A stretch of 64,000 nucleotides of DNA. Origin: Calamus simplicifolius. Taxonomy: Eukaryota > Streptophyta > Magnoliopsida > Arecales > Arecaceae. How positions within the stretch are numbered: the stretch's first letter is position 1; every line of letters starts with the position of its first letter. Both the position numbers and the translations under genes were made by a program. The notes beneath the pieces were generated by a model that was given only the letters and a program-made list of their open reading frames with translations, had not been told where the DNA came from and ran no database searches. This document shows, piece after piece, positions 14,101 through 24,099 of the stretch. Location: positions 1,387,060 to 1,451,059 of the forward strand of contig UESW01003881.1 in the NCBI GenBank assembly GCA_900491605.1. The letters run 5' to 3'.

Positions 14101-16068
14101 GATTTAGTCAAGTTTATATTGGATGATGGAATCTCATACCATAATCTGAGCTACTAAATGTAATCACTACTACATCTAAAATACTTAATCATCAAGAATC
14201 ATATGATCTAGAGACCCTTGTCTCATATATAAAGTGGTCAAAAATTAGATAAATTAGATAATACAAAATAGTATATATTTTTTGACTTCTTGATACATGG
14301 GCTAGGAGTATCCAAATTACATAATTTTCTTTGTTTAGGTATTTTAGAGGTAGCAGATCACATCCAGTAACTCGGATTATTGATGTGAGACTCCTATTGT
14401 CCAATATAGACTTGATCAAATATAAGTGAAGATACACTTGATTATAGGCAAGTCAAGCTATACACACACACATGTTTATTCACATATATAATATAATTGC
14501 AAACATATAAAGCTTAACATGGTTACACTCTAGCAAATCTCCACTCTAATTTGATTAGATCTACATTGGATGATGGGAGGTCTCACATCAAGGATCCAAA
14601 CCATTAGATATGATATATACTTTTAAAATGCCTAAAAACAAAAATCACATGATTTGGAGACCCCTAGTCCATACATCAAATGATAAAAAATTAGATTGTT
14701 TAGATAATATGAACCAATCTATGTTCTTTTGGCCACTCAATGCATGGACTAGGGATTCAAATGATTTTTTGTTTTAGGATTTTAGATATTGTGGATTACA
14801 TCAAATGGTTCAGATGTTGATGTGAGACCTCTATCATCCAATATATACCTAGACAAATTTAAGTAGAGATTTATTAAAGTATAGTCAAGTCAAATTCCAT
14901 ACCTATACATGTACATATAAACACACATATGTATTTGCATATATACATACCTATACTAGTAATGAACACATGCCAAGCACATTTATGCAGTAGCGTCAAT
15001 CACTTATAATTAATAGTTAATATACAATACAACATAAATTAGATCCAAATATTCAGTAAGTTAACCAAAAATTATAATATTTAAAATAATATATGAATAT
15101 GGTATCATTTTCTACAAGTTTGCATTTATGAAGAAACATTCTCGAAAGTTTGAACTTCTACAAAGCACCCACAGAGAGCTACAAATCCAAAGGATATAAA
15201 CAATAAATAAATAAATGAGTAAAAAGAAGAAGTCGAAGCATTTGAGAGGAGTTAAAATATGAAGAGTAGATTGAAAATAATTAGTAACAATATAATATAA
15301 TATAATGATAATAATAACAACAACAACAATTAATCAACATGTATTATTGAGAACAAGGATTCATATAGCCAACCCTAATTAGTTTGGGTTCAAAACTTTA
15401 TTGTTGTTATTGCTGCTATTGTTGTTGTTGCAATATATAGATGCAGTTTGCTAATGACTTGGGTAAGAGAAAAATACTTATTTAATAAGTAAAAAGAGAG
15501 TAATAATAATTCTATTCAATTACAGGAAAATTTAATAATTTTAATGCCTTAGATATGACTTGGGTAAGAGAAACGGGAAAGAGTTGTTTATTTGAATCAA
15601 AAAGCACGATTCATAACCAAAATTTTTAATAATTTTAATACCTCTATTTAGACTGGTTCAAGTTGTTTTTTTTTTTTTTTTTTGAGAATTCAACCAAGAC
15701 TGAGCATGAACAAAACTCTACTATCTATTAATAATACTAAAGGAAAACTAAAACCTCATTTAATCTAAGCATTCAAACAAAAGTCAAGCAAAGAAATCAT
15801 CTTGAGACCCTCAAAAGCCGTCTCAAATCCATCAAAAGCCTTCCCAGAATCCGAACCCTAGAAGGAGAAATCCCTTCAAATCCAGCAACTACAGCACGAG
15901 AATTCTAAAAAACGAGATGGATCGAGCACGAGGAGAAAGGGGCGCACCGGTGAGGCGATGGCGAGGGTTCTCGAGGGCCTCCAAGAGGAATTGATCCACC
16001 TGCGAAAGCCACGCTTCCATCCCCGCCTCCATCTGGGCGCATGATAACGAGCTCGGAGAAGACTCCAT
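5145..16068 (-). CDS. R3H and SUZ domain protein (four exons, one frameshift)
   Basis: Exons, minus strand: 16,068-15,948; 6,891-6,278; 6,186-5,910; 5,195-5,145. All introns are GT-AG and the phases agree. Exon 1 gives 40 residues (MESSPSSLSCAQ start, then ENPRHRLT). Exon 2 begins with VLRMELDIQRF and carries the R3H domain (about residues 44-100). Its R-x-x-x-H signature is in SYLRCAAHRVAQHYGL. A SUZ-type region follows (about 116-176: KIVTRQKPN, then EERKEEYDKARARIF). Exon 2 ends in VAIFRDRAKDRSDPDYDRSY, exon 3 in SYGHFRHGIFQ, exon 4 in APFYQQPLSF. About 353 residues, usual for plant members of the family. R3H and SUZ domains bind single-stranded nucleic acid/RNA, so an RNA-related cytoplasmic or nuclear role is inferred. 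As given, exon 2 has one base too many near 6,355, which shifts the frame. The start is the first ATG after the 5' UTR and matches the family N-terminus. Confidence 0.88.
8334..8527 (-). mobile_element. tRNA-derived SINE (Au-like)
   Basis: On the minus strand there is an A-box-like TGGTAAGGGCTTGGGCTGAC and, about 35 bases further, a B-box-like GTTTGAGTCCTGG, the split RNA polymerase III promoter of a tRNA-derived SINE. A body with AGGTCTCTACCCAGTTCACC follows and the element ends in a T run (plus-strand A run at 8,334-8,346), as Au-type SINEs do. It is not a functional tRNA: there is no cloverleaf or acceptor pairing. Confidence 0.7.
9425..10135 (-). mobile_element. 3' end of an RTE-type LINE
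   Basis: Minus-strand translation, across stops, reads QQEGGIGEDVNYRVKAGWIK, then YDxRILLKLKEKFYKTAIR, then PAILYGTECW and LGVVPIEYKMRENRYG. This is the C-terminal half of the plant RTE LINE polyprotein, after the reverse transcriptase. It ends near 9,430 in GGCTTAGATGAGTTGAGTTG, the family's short-repeat 3' tail. Inside the 3' part (about 9,511-9,590) sits sequence shared with 11,830-12,085. The 5' end is truncated, as usual for LINEs. Confidence 0.75.
11830..12085 (+). mobile_element. short non-autonomous element with RTE-like 3' tail
   Basis: Begins near CCGGTCCCAAGCCCATGTAA, contains GGAGGAAGGTTGCATTAGGT and ends GATTCATGTAGCCGACCCCA followed by GGCTTAGATGAGTTGAGTTG. The tail equals the 3' end of the RTE LINE at 9,425 and the body is shared with 9,511-9,590. 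It has no coding capacity. The simplest reading is a SINE-like passenger or a severely truncated LINE that uses the RTE machinery. Confidence 0.6.
14077..14447. mobile_element. foldback MITE-like element, copy 1
   Basis: Left arm GATCTCCACTTAGATTTAGT with TATTGGATGATGGAATCTCA; right arm TGATGTGAGACTCCTATTGT with TATAAGTGAAGATAC. The arms are imperfect inverted repeats over roughly 80 bases. It is related along its length to copy 2 at 14,525. No coding capacity. The ends are approximate. Confidence 0.6.
14525..14890. mobile_element. foldback MITE-like element, copy 2
   Basis: Left arm AAATCTCCACTCTAATTTGA with GGATGATGGGAGGTCTCACA; right arm TGATGTGAGACCTCTATCAT with AAATTTAAGTAGAGATTTA. These form long terminal inverted repeats of about 90 bases around a central AT-rich loop. 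Together with copy 1 it makes two members of one family about 80 bases apart in the same orientation-neutral arrangement. Confidence 0.65.
15310..15435. repeat. RTE-like 3' end fragment flanked by trinucleotide repeats
   Basis: AACAACAACAACAATT on the left and TTGTTGTTATTGCTGC with TTGTTGTTG on the right enclose GGATTCATATAGCCAACCCT, a diverged form of the RTE 3' end seen at 9,470 and 12,030. The trinucleotides are inverted relative to each other. Confidence 0.5.
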
Positions 16069-16520
16069 CGCCGCCGAAGAGAGATATATATAGAGATAGC
16101 GCGAGAGGAGAGAGAGAGAGAGAGGGCGTAGATTTTTTTTATATTTCTTTTCTTTTTCCCTCTGGCTTTTGCCTCTCTCTCCCCCTCCCTTCTTCTTTTC
16201 CGTCTTCGCTCGCCTCCGCGCTTGGCTAGAGGAAGGGACGAGGGGACGGGCGACTGGACTTTTATTTGCTATCCGGCGGGAAGATCGCAGCCGTCCATGT
16301 ACGGAGAGACCGCGATCGATACGGTTTCGCTCTCCCTTCGCCTTTGTCCGGACGCGGGTGGTCGGGGACCAGGGCGAGGATTAATCGGCACCGTCGAAAT
16401 CATGCATTTGCGGTGATGATCTGTGTTACGGGCTTGGTACTGCGATTTGCGGCGCTGAATTTACTCTTTTGCCCATTCAAGGCTTTAATTAGTATTCTAG
16501 ATCATTTAATCAAACAATAG
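16069..16520 (-). promoter_or_regulatory. promoter and 5' UTR region of the R3H gene
   Basis: Directly upstream of the minus-strand start codon at 16,068. The stretch is clearly more GC-rich than its surroundings (about 16,170-16,450) and contains a GA/CT repeat at 16,101-16,122 and a TATATATA stretch about 20 bases above the ATG, which is probably 5' UTR. Overlapping open frames on the plus strand (16,041-16,520) have no recognisable features and are best read as GC-driven shadows. No transcription start can be fixed from sequence alone. Confidence 0.5.
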
Positions 16521-17715
16521 AAAATAAATAATTTTTCATTATATTTAAAATAAATAATAATTAGAACACAAAATTGATTCAATTAAAACGCTCTCTGGGT
16601 GGTATTTTTATATGTAATGTCTCCTTTCTAATATAATAAAATGTTGATAGATTTTTTGTTAGAATAATTCAAATAAAATAAAATATAGGATCTCAAATAT
16701 AATTTATTGATGTATATGGTTCTTCTTAAATTTAATAAACCAAAATCATCATGAATAGTTATGCTTCCTTTGTATGCTGAGATCGACATCTCCAACTTTA
16801 GTATTAATTGACATTATACATGATATAAATATTAAACTAGATGATCATCCTGTGTTATTGGCAATTCAATATGAATATATTTAATATACTAGTGTAAAGT
16901 AAATTAATCAAATAAATATAGAAAAATGGCTACTCCAATCTATTATTGGACACTATACATAATAACAATTATATAAGTGAGATGTCCGAATTCATATGTA
17001 GCTACTATCAATCTTCAAGAGTTTAGGATGATTCAATTCTTCATATTTTGTATAAGAGTAGCACTCTTTATGTGTAGCACAACTTTTGTTATCCATATCA
17101 TTTCGAAAAAGGCCTATTTATAAAATATCTTAAATTAATATATCTAATAGCTTTTAAGGCACAACCTACTTTTATAACCTTTTTAGGTAAACATATAGTA
17201 CATATAGGTCATAAAAATACTATTGTAGCATTGGTAATTCTTTTTTTTTAATATAATCAACTATCTTTTGAGATATAGAAGTAGAGAGAGACCATATGGT
17301 TACATTATGGTTCATTTAATAACTAATTTTTTTTTTCAATATATAGAACAAATAATCCAAGCATGAATAGCAAATGGTATAACTTTATGAAATATGTTAA
17401 TTATAATAAGAAGAATATAAAATCAAACTTTATGCACAAATCTATGAAGATTAATAACTTAACTTGATACATTGACTATCCTTTTATACAACAAAGTTCA
17501 ACCCACTTTTTTCAAATTTTCTTATAAAATAATCCACGGATTAAGGTTCAATAATATTGTTTTTTTTTTATTTAGCTAGGAATCTCGATTGATAAGTATA
17601 ATAATAATCATTATCTATGAGGATGGAATAGCTTAAGTACTTGTATCACACCAATCAAAACTCTTTTAAAAGTAATGCCTTTTCAAGATAATTAAATCGG
17701 CATTCTTCTTAAGCA

Positions 17716-17759
<44 letters not shown>

Positions 17760-18179
17760 TTACTTGCACTTTAATAATTAGTTATCTTAAGATGAGATAC
17801 AATTTCACTAAGCATCTCCTAACTTTTAGTGGATATGTAAAGTAGGAAAGCTTCAATTAAATATATTAAAGAAAGTATGTATTAATAAGAAACATATGCA
17901 TATAAAGTCATAATATTAGTTGAATACATCATTTCATCTATTATAATCTTAGAAAATTTATAATTAACTGATTAAATTACTATTAAAATCTAAATAAAGA
18001 TAAATCATTCATAACCAAAAATTATGAAAAAAAATAATGTTTGTAAAGACCTAGTAGACCAAAATATGTCCATTGTGATGCAATCAACAACTACTAATTT
18101 AAGCTTCTACTATTCCAACTAGAATATCACATCTTCCTAATAACCTATGCTAGACTTTGAAGCACTTTCTAAAAAGAAA
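16521..18179. other. AT-rich intergenic DNA, nothing recognised
   Basis: No open frame of note on either strand and no repeat family I recognise apart from a TA microsatellite at 17,719. Confidence 0.5.
17719..17757. repeat. (TA)n microsatellite
   Basis: An uninterrupted TA run of about 39 bases. Confidence 0.95.
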
Positions 18180-19130
18180 ATCATAGACTAATCATACCAA
18201 TTCATATATGAAGATAATGAGGTTTTATCTCAAATAAATGGACAAATACCTTTCACTTGTTCTTAGGCTTTGGCAACTAGATATTGGAGGCAATTCCTCT
18301 TCTAGTGGCCTAATTACCGTCATTGAAGAACTTTCGACAATCTTCTTATCCTTTTATTTTCTTTACATGGTCTTGTCCTACTTTAGTAATTGTTGCACTT
18401 ATTATTATTGCTACTAAGACTCTTGAGCAACTCCACTTCTATTTTTACCACCCTTCAACTTAAATCTCTTTTTCGCATGTGGTACCTATGCATAAGGTAC
18501 TTCTAAATTTTTAACTTTCCTATTAGTTCCTTAACTGCACAGAGTTGTTGGAGAAACTTGCCAAGGCTCTCTATTGCTCAAAATATAATTAAAAATAAAA
18601 CTATTATAAAACTTAAATAGTATTTATAGTATGGGGTCAATTTAAGTGTTGGCATTCATTCCTAAACCATAGAGCTTTAACTCCTCAACATAGCCAATCA
18701 TCTTACTTACATGATCATGCTAGATCCTCCCTTTAGGAACTTGGTGTTAATCAAAACCTTAAAGGTCTTAAGGCAAGCTACCCTTTGTTATCCACCAAAC
18801 ATATCCTACATATTGTGAATTATATCAAAAGCAACTTTTGTCTTCTTATTTAAAGATATGAAATTTATAAGTGTAGTCTTAACTATCTAGTGCTTCCTTT
18901 TACTAATCAGTAAGCTCAACATCATCACTCTTAATTACTACTCAATTTAAGTCAGCAGTATACAACATCAGAGCTAAACCATGTCTCTAGGTAAGATATT
19001 GTTCCCGCTGACTTATTTTTAACCAATCAATGTTGCACACATTAAATTTAGCACACCTTTCTCTCTAAGATGGTTAATCATGATGGAGTGGTCAAATACT
19101 TCAATATGTAATAACCCAATCTCATGTGTG
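18180..19130 (-). pseudogene. old Ty1/copia gag remnant (Tnt1-like)
   Basis: Minus-strand translation across many stops resembles a copia Gag. Around 18,750-18,900 it matches the region before the MxEGxSVxxHVxxMIGYxxEL motif: KGRI, stop, HDHVSKMIGYVEELKLYGLG. At about 18,270-18,320 it gives GH, stop, KRNCLQYLVA, the end of a zinc knuckle with the Trp codon turned into TAG. It is far more decayed than the SIRE-like element that starts at 19,225, which seems to have inserted beside or into it. Confidence 0.5.
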
Positions 19131-19219
19131 CACTATGAAAGGGTTTGACTTTTCAAGATGAACAACAATTATTGCTTCCATTCTAAGTGACCATTAACAC
19201 AGCGGTCCCACCATTTATG

Positions 19220-19224
19220 GTTAT
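19220..19224. repeat. target site duplication GTTAT (left)
   Basis: GTTAT immediately outside the 3' LTR (minus orientation) matches GTTAT at 31,283-31,287 outside the other LTR. Confidence 0.9.
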
Positions 19225-21414
19225 TATTGCCCAATGTAGCAACCCAAAAGAAAGGTGAATTGGGTATTAAAAAATTAATTGCGCAAATATATGCTTATTA
19301 AATTTTAATTGGCAACGGTGTAGTGATGTGAACACAACAATTTCACAGAAATAATGCAAGCAATCAAACACAGAGATTTTTATAGTGGTTCAGTGCCAAC
19401 CCAGCACCTACGTTCACTCCCCAAAAATCCTTTTAGAATTTTACTCCAATAGTATTACCAACTATTACAACCCTTAGCCTTACCCGGCTAGTCCTCTTGT
19501 TACATGGCACAAGAAAGCCAAACCCTTAGTCTTACCAGGCTAGTTCTCTTGTTTCACAATACAAGGAAGCCAAAAGATCAAGGGTTAAATCAACCCTTTT
19601 ACAAAATGTGTTAGAACAGAGAGCTCCTAAACCAAGCAAATATTCAAAATAAAACGTTATAACTTTTGTAGACAATCTTCAGCAATAAATGAAACTTTTT
19701 TAAAGTACATGAAGCTTTGAATGCTTGTGGAAGCTTTAATGATTCAGTAGCAGTAAATGATCTTCAAGCTTTCTGATTTCAACATAGAGTTTTCTTTCAA
19801 CAACCAAGAATATATGCAATAATGGCTTTCTCTTCCTTATATTTTTTCCTTCTTTTCTTCTTCTATACTCAGCTATTTAAAGCATTTCATCTGCAAAAAT
19901 ATCCGTTAGACTTAATCGAAATTAATGGAAAGTAAAACGGAAAGAAAATATAACAGTTGTAAACATTTTTTCTTGAGCATTGAATGCACTATTATCCATT
20001 TGAGGGAGGAAGATCTCTACCATATTCCAAGAAATCAGAAGTTAGTTAGCTGAAAATAGAACTTAAGAAAAGATAGAGAGAGAGAGAGAGAGAAGAACTC
20101 ATCCAAGTATAGTAGAGATGGATATTAGTTGGCTGGAGTTTGATTCTAGTTAACTGATCCAAGAAGGAGATCGGCCAGAGTGAGTATTAGCTAGCTGAAC
20201 TAGAGTTCAGTTAGCTATTTTCATAGTGAGCATGGCTAATAGAGGAGTCCTGCTTTCCATTAGCTAGCTGAAGAAAGACTTCAGTTAGCTATTATCATGA
20301 TGAGCACGATCAAAGAGGAGTCCTGCAAAGTGATAGTTAGCTGGACTAAAGGTCCAGTTAGCTATTCACAAGAAGAGCATGGCTAGAGGAAGAGATTCAT
20401 GCCAATATAGTTAGCTGGACTAAAGGTCCAGTTAACTATCTCAAAGTTTCACACGGTTATAAGAGAGAAATTCAAACCTTTAGTTAGCTGGACCCAAGGT
20501 CCAATTAATTGTTTCAATGTTTCACATGGCTAGGAGGGATGAAAAGCAAACCGTCAGTTAGCTGGACTCAAGGTCTAGTTAACTATTTTAATGTTCCACA
20601 TGGCTAGAGAGATGATCAGGCAAAAAGTAGTAGCTAGAGTTTAACTTCAATTAACTAAGCTCAAGAGACCCATGACAAGATAAAGTATTTCAGCCCGTTA
20701 GCTAGCTGGACTAGGAGTCCAGTTAACTATTTCTATAAGCAGTTCGGCCAAGGCAAGAGAGAGTTAGCTTGTCAGCTAGCTGGACTCAGAGTCCAGTTAA
20801 CTGACTCCATAAGCAGGTTGGCCAAGGCATAAAAGAGTTAGCTTGTTAGCTAGCTGGACTCAAAGTCTAGTTAACTAACTCCATAAATAGTTCGGCCAAG
20901 GCATAAAAGAGTTAGCTTGTTAGCTAGCTGGACTCAGAGTCCAATTAACTAACTCCATAAACAGTTTGGCCAAGGCACAAAAGAGTTAGCTTGTTAGCTA
21001 GTTGGACTCATAGTCTAGTTAACTAACCCATCATGCAAACGGCTAGAAGATATCTACAAGAGCCATAGCTAGCTGGCTAGGTAACCATTTTGAGGGACCA
21101 TTCGGCCAAGAGAAGAGACATACCATTCCAGTTGACTATTTATCAGTTCCAGTTAACCATTTCAAGGAGTGGTTCGACTAGGAATAAGTTCCAAGACAAC
21201 TTGGCTAGCTGAAAAAATCCCCAGTTAACTAGTTAGAGAACCACACGGCTAGGAGCAATCATTCATGTGATATTAACTTAATGAGGCACATTGTAATTCA
21301 TCTGAAAGCATTCTTTGGTCAGTTTTTTTTTCTGCATTGATCTTGTCTCCATAATAAATAAATTAGTCCTTACTTAATTATTTTGTAATCATCAAAATTA
21401 ATTTAGGGCCAACA
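19225..21414 (-). repeat. 3' LTR of the SIRE-like element (2,190 bp)
   Basis: On the minus strand it begins TGTTGGCCCTAAATTAAT at 21,414 and ends GGGCAATA at 19,225 (mutated from CAACA). U3 is almost filled by the hairpin repeat array (20,040-21,265). A TATA-like TTTAAATAG lies at 19,873-19,882 on the plus-strand numbering, downstream of the array in the direction of transcription. Confidence 0.92.
20040..21265 (-). repeat. tandem array of about 74-bp hairpin units in the 3' LTR
   Basis: About 16-17 units. Each starts with a near-perfect inverted repeat such as AGCTAGCTGGACT / AGTCCAGTTAACT (3-5 base loop), followed by a spacer of about 40 bases that usually holds a CGGCCAAGG or CACGGCTAG box. 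The stem is conserved better than the spacer and several stems show paired changes, for example GGACTAAAGGTCC, GGACTCAGAGTCC and GAACTAGAGTTC. Confidence 0.88.
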
Positions 21415-21432
21415 ATTTTCCTTTTTGATGAT
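21415..21432 (-). other. polypurine tract
   Basis: Minus strand CATCAAAAAGGAAAAT immediately before the 3' LTR start TGTTGG. Purine-rich and in the right place to prime plus-strand DNA synthesis. Confidence 0.75.
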
Positions 21433-21849
21433 GACAAAACCCTTAAGTATAGATAAGAAAATATAGGAAAGACCTTTAAAAAAAGAAATGTATAGGAATG
21501 TATTAGAAATTCTTTTTCCTAATTCATTCTAATTAATCTAATATTTTCTTCCCCTGTCTATTTGAATGCATGGAGTATTTATCTTCTCCATTTTCTCAAT
21601 GTATGCATTATTCTTCTCCCCTTTTGTCATCAAGGAGGTGATTGAAGAATGTACAAATTCAATTATTTATCATAACATTCATATCATAAACATTCATAAC
21701 ATAATACATTAAGATAACATGAGTACATAATTAAATATTCATACAAAACAGTAAGCCAGTGTCTTAATAGAAAACATTAAGTCTTAGCAACCATTCATCA
21801 TATAGCAAATAAACATTACAAGACAAACATACAAAATTCACTTATCATT

Positions 21850-23456
21850 ATCAGAGAAAATAATAGAGGGTTGAGATGAAGATCCATCGGATGATGAGAG
21901 GCTTCGGGCTTGTTCTCTTAAGATTGTAGTGGAGGCATCTAGAGGTGGGGATGTGAATAAGATATATCTGGTGCAAACTCTGGAGGAGCAGAATGAGATG
22001 AAGCAAGATGTTGCTTAAGGAGGCTTGTAAGCCTAGCAATAGAAGTAGTCCGGTGATCAACAGTATTAGAAGCATCCTTGGTTTAGCTTTCATTGGCACG
22101 CATTTGAAATGTCACCCATTCCGCTTTAGTTTCAAAACATTCAAGCTTAGTCTTCAACAAATTGATCTCACCCAGTATACGGCCCATCATAATTTCATTG
22201 TGGTGAAAGACTCTTCCATTAAGAATTTGCATATCATGAACAATTTGATTTTGACTCATTACAACAAGGGAAAGTGTCTCAAAAACTGTGAAGATTTGGG
22301 ATATCATGGTATAGTCATTAACAGATGATCCACTGTCTCTGGTGCTTCTACTGGATTGGGCTATGGATAATTCATAGATAATCCGTTGTATCTGTTCTTT
22401 ACAGATTTTAACGGTGGGACACTAAGGAGCAGGATTTTCATTACGAGGAGGTGGCTCAGGTGCAATAAATTGATATGGCTCAGACATGAATGGATGTGGT
22501 TCAGTCATTGCGGCTAAGAAAGGGTGTGGCTGATGAAAGTCAAAGTTAAAGTAACCAGATGAAGGACAAGTTTGTTGAGGCAGGTCTGAAGGTGGTACGC
22601 TTTTTGGTAGAAGAGCAGGGTTTTCACCTGTCTTAATTCTAATTCTAGTCCAAATACCATCATGCTTAGCATAGTCCATACGACGAAGAGAGTGAGCATT
22701 AAAGATATCAGAATGATGTAATTCTACAACAGTCTCACCCTTAAGTTTCACATTGTAAAATTCAAAAACATAGGTAAGGAACATGTCATAAGGCAATGCA
22801 GCTTTGGATCTTCCTAAAGCTTCCTTCAAAATAGTCATTATAAGTTCAGGGCAATCTAGAGGTGTTTCCTCCAGGATATGACACATAATGCAAACATCAC
22901 GATCGGTTACAGCATTGAAAGATCCAGCCCGAGGGGCAAAGATTTTTGCAATGATACTATGAAATAACCTATTTTCAACACTTAGCTTGTTTGCATCAAG
23001 GTTCACAATATTATCAGCTTCACCATCCTCTAAACCAAGTACAATGGCAAGTCTATAACCTTTTTCACTAGGAAAATTTTTCATAACACCATCAGATGGA
23101 AAGTTTAAGGCAGATCCTAATAACTTGCTATCAAATTCTATCTTGACCTTTTTAACACTAGAGGTTATGATACCATCACTGAAGATAATATTTTCATAAA
23201 ATTCATGGATAAGATCGGGATATATAGGCTTTTTGGTTTTCAATAAACTAGTCCAACCTTGTGAAGCTAATAATCTACCTAATTTAAATCTTTCTTGTTC
23301 TAAGAAATCAAAGTCTACTAACCTCTCATTTGCTAAGCTCTAGCGGCGATGTGAATAGATGATGGAAATGAGCTCCGCGAAGAAGAAGAAGAAACGGGTT
23401 TCCTACGAAGATCAATGGAGTCATCTTCCTTGAGTGAAGAAATTTCTTTTTAAGAG
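21850..23456 (-). pseudogene. extra ORF in env position of the SIRE-like element
   Basis: Lies between pol and the 3' LTR on the same strand. The open core (23,243-22,422, 273 residues; upstream frame open to about 23,340) reads KPIYPDLIHEFYENIIFSDG and resembles the 'putative plant transposon protein' domain (PF20167, from memory of the family). After a TAG at 22,424-22,422 the same frame stays open to 22,083 and encodes a probable coiled coil (NEIMMGRILGEINLLKTKLE), then after TAA another in-frame piece. Upstream of 23,340 two frameshifts separate a start-like ATG at about 23,456 (MALKKKF). Intact length would be near 480 residues. Function unknown; its place matches the env-like ORF of SIRE elements, but I see no signal peptide or membrane segment. 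Confidence 0.6.
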
Positions 23457-24099
23457 CCATCTTTTCTTTCTCTTGGAGTGGAAGGAATGGAGCGTGAGAG
23501 GAATGAGAGAGGAGAGGTTGGTTGGATGAAGAAGACCGATGGAGCCGGTTTGGAAGAAGAGAGGAGTGACGTGAGAGGAGGAAACGGGTGGAGTTGACTT
23601 ATAGAAAATTTAAAAATGGTAGCTAGTGATTTATTTTCTGGTTGCCTGATCAGTTAACTAACTTTAAGGAATCGTGTAAAGAGGTAAGGCCGGTTATTTG
23701 AGGATTAAATGAGGGAAAAAGGTGATGGTTGGCTGGTGGCAAATTCATTCATTGAGTTAACTCCCTGGTCAACTGATGGAATAAAGACAAGAGCATTAAA
23801 TGCTCTTGAAATCCAGTACATGGAGGAATTTGATTGGAATGGCTATATGGAGTTCATCTAGCATCACCGTTGACTTTCCAGTCAACTAAGGTGAAGAGGA
23901 TAAAAACTTAGGTGGCAGCAAGATAGAGTCATGCAACATAAGATAGCTACCATAATGGTTAGCTGGGGCAAGAGTGGTTTCATGCATGAATAATATATGA
24001 ACTAATGTTAACATGTTTTTCAAATATAATTTTAAGGAGCATGAAAATAATTAAATAATTACTCAAGCTAACTTACTGAACAGAAGGATCAATCATACC

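Larger units (their letters stand above)
6892..15947 (-). other. 9.06-kb first intron of the R3H gene
   Basis: Bounded by donor ACCG|GTGCGC (exon 1 ends at 15,948) and acceptor AATAG|TTCTGCGG (exon 2 starts at 6,891). It contains no exon I can see but holds a SINE, RTE LINE 3' ends, two MITE-like foldbacks, microsatellites and long AT-rich stretches, listed separately. The open frames inside it are short and unsupported. Confidence 0.8.

Noticed and set aside
16041..16520. Four overlapping plus-strand open frames in GC-rich DNA
   Set aside because: They overlap the promoter/5' UTR of the minus-strand R3H gene, show no domain or splice logic, and are expected by chance in a GC-rich patch.
20040..21265. 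CRISPR-like regular palindromic repeats with spacers
   Set aside because: The array lies inside a plant LTR with target duplications, units are degenerate, and the 'spacers' are themselves related copies. No cas-like gene is present.
22008..22328. Plus-strand 106-residue frame
   Set aside because: Antisense to the coiled-coil part of the extra ORF of the SIRE-like element, without recognisable motifs.
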